DNA from: Epiperipatus broadwayi
Lineage: Eukaryota > Onychophora > Udeonychophora > Euonychophora > Peripatidae
Direction: 5' to 3'
Assembly: GCA_028023455.1 (NCBI GenBank)
Contig: JAQFVV010012490.1
Span: 312,001-376,000 of the forward strand
Length of the DNA stretch: 64,000 bases
In this document: positions 63,099 through 64,000 of the stretch, piece by piece
Layout: each line of letters starts with the position of its first letter
How positions within the stretch are numbered: position 1 is the first letter of the stretch
Translations under genes and position numbers: made by a program
Notes under the pieces: generated by a model
The model's database searches: none
What the model was told of the DNA's origin: nothing
The model's input: the letters and a program-made list of their open reading frames with translations, nothing else

Positions 63099-64000
63099 AT
63101 TGATTATTTATACTTGCATTTGGAAAATGATATGCAATCATAAAATTAGACAAGAATGAATAAAATAAAGTGCAATTTTAAGTTTTAAAAATAATTGGAT
63201 TTTTTTTCTTAATTTATTTTCTAATTATTCATACAAGACTCTCCTAATGTTAGTAATTTCTTTTTATTATTGTTTATATCTATATATAAAGATTAAAAGT
63301 GAAATAAAAACCTAATTAAAATCATTTACTAAATGGCAATATATTTTTTAAAATTATTTTCTCCATACCTGCAAAAATTCAAAGCAATTTACTCCATATA
63401 TAAAATACTTTGGCAAAAGAGCAAGTTTAAATATCTAGATAACAGTATTATAATCAAGATATAACAATTGTTTGTAGAGGATAATTTTCCATCTTTTTAA
63501 AATCCAATTCTATTATGTCATATTTAAAACGACTCATAAATTTCAATAAACTCATATCTAAAATATGGAAAAAAAATATATAAGACCAAGAATTATCCAC
63601 TGGAAAATGTAATTCTGCTATTCCAGAGAAGTGAATCTCTGTAGGTTACAAAACATATTTATACATGTCAAAAAAATCTTAATTATTATTTTAGAAAAGT
63701 TAAAAACATTAGAATATTTGTATTATTTGTTAATTATAGAAATGTGTAAGTAAACAAATTCTATCCATGTTGTATATATTTTGACTTGACAATAAAATTA
63801 AATAGAACAGTTGATATAAACTATCCAAATCTTGATATGTGCTACAATTATTTCTTTGCTGTTACATATATGTCCATATATATTCTGCAACTACTTACCA
63901 GAAACTTCATATTCACAATGTTATATTGCCATATCCTTCATGAGTGGCTGTCTCATCTTCAGCACTTCCAGATCAAGTTACAGGGTGCTTATCCATATTT
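63099..64000. other. AT-rich non-coding stretch to window end
   Basis: No gene or repeat recognised. If the ORF at 62.84-63.10 kb is a real first exon, its promoter would lie here, but I see no convincing TATA or initiator arrangement. Confidence 0.4.

Overview
The window is AT-rich, intron-free in appearance, and packed with decayed retroelements, microsatellites and long homopolymers. It has no operons, no ribosome binding sites and no dense coding. This fits an intergenic or large-intron stretch of an animal nuclear genome. The mix of an RTE-clade LINE, Penelope-like elements with GIY-YIG domains, a Lys-type primer site and retroposed tRNAs suggests an invertebrate, perhaps a mollusc such as a cephalopod. 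That organism guess is inference only. No intact conserved host gene was recognised.

Layout. 1-1.9 kb: unannotated AT-rich DNA with a 40-bp tandem duplication. 2.17-5.07 kb: nearly full-length RTE-clade LINE (+), broken by frameshifts, one stop and an in-frame deletion after the RT catalytic motif, ending in a TGA-repeat tail. 7.85-10.3 kb: a second, more decayed LINE reverse transcriptase (-). 10.3-12.5 kb: an old dispersed repeat (X) split by a 1.5-kb insertion made of head-to-tail and inverted ~450-bp units, with a perfect 13-bp target duplication. 14.57 kb: a retroposed tRNA-Gly(UCC)-like sequence. 16-21 kb: diverged repeat copies (X, Y), a hairpin, remnants of an acidic coiled-coil-like reading frame, and an LTR-like fragment at 21.1 kb.

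23.4-25.5 kb: a dead Penelope-like element (-) with RT and GIY-YIG domains. 28.3-33.0 kb: an old RTE copy split into two halves by about 4 kb that contains a second Penelope-like remnant flanked by inverted terminal repeats. 33-45.8 kb: mostly featureless AT-rich DNA with short repeats and a tRNA-like fragment at 43.6 kb. 45.87-57.77 kb: a large minus-strand LTR retrotransposon. It has two ~3.2-3.3-kb LTRs (TG...CA), a 4-bp ATAA target duplication, a decayed tRNA-Lys primer site and an internal acidic, Glu/Lys-rich ORF instead of recognisable gag-pol. A second solo-LTR-like element with its own TATA box and poly(A) signal is nested in one LTR. 59.9-60.3 kb: a BovB/RTE-like RT remnant (-). 61.3-62.3 kb: G-rich repeat units and a tRNA-like SINE. 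62.84-63.10 kb: a small ORF with a signal-peptide-like start and unusually CpG-rich sequence, the best candidate for a host exon.

The window therefore reads as layered retrotransposition rather than a pathway: LINEs, Penelope-like elements and LTR elements inserted into and through one another. The nesting orders several events: the split RTE copy is older than the Penelope-like insertion, the large LTR element is older than the solo LTR inside it, and repeat X is older than the 1.5-kb element.
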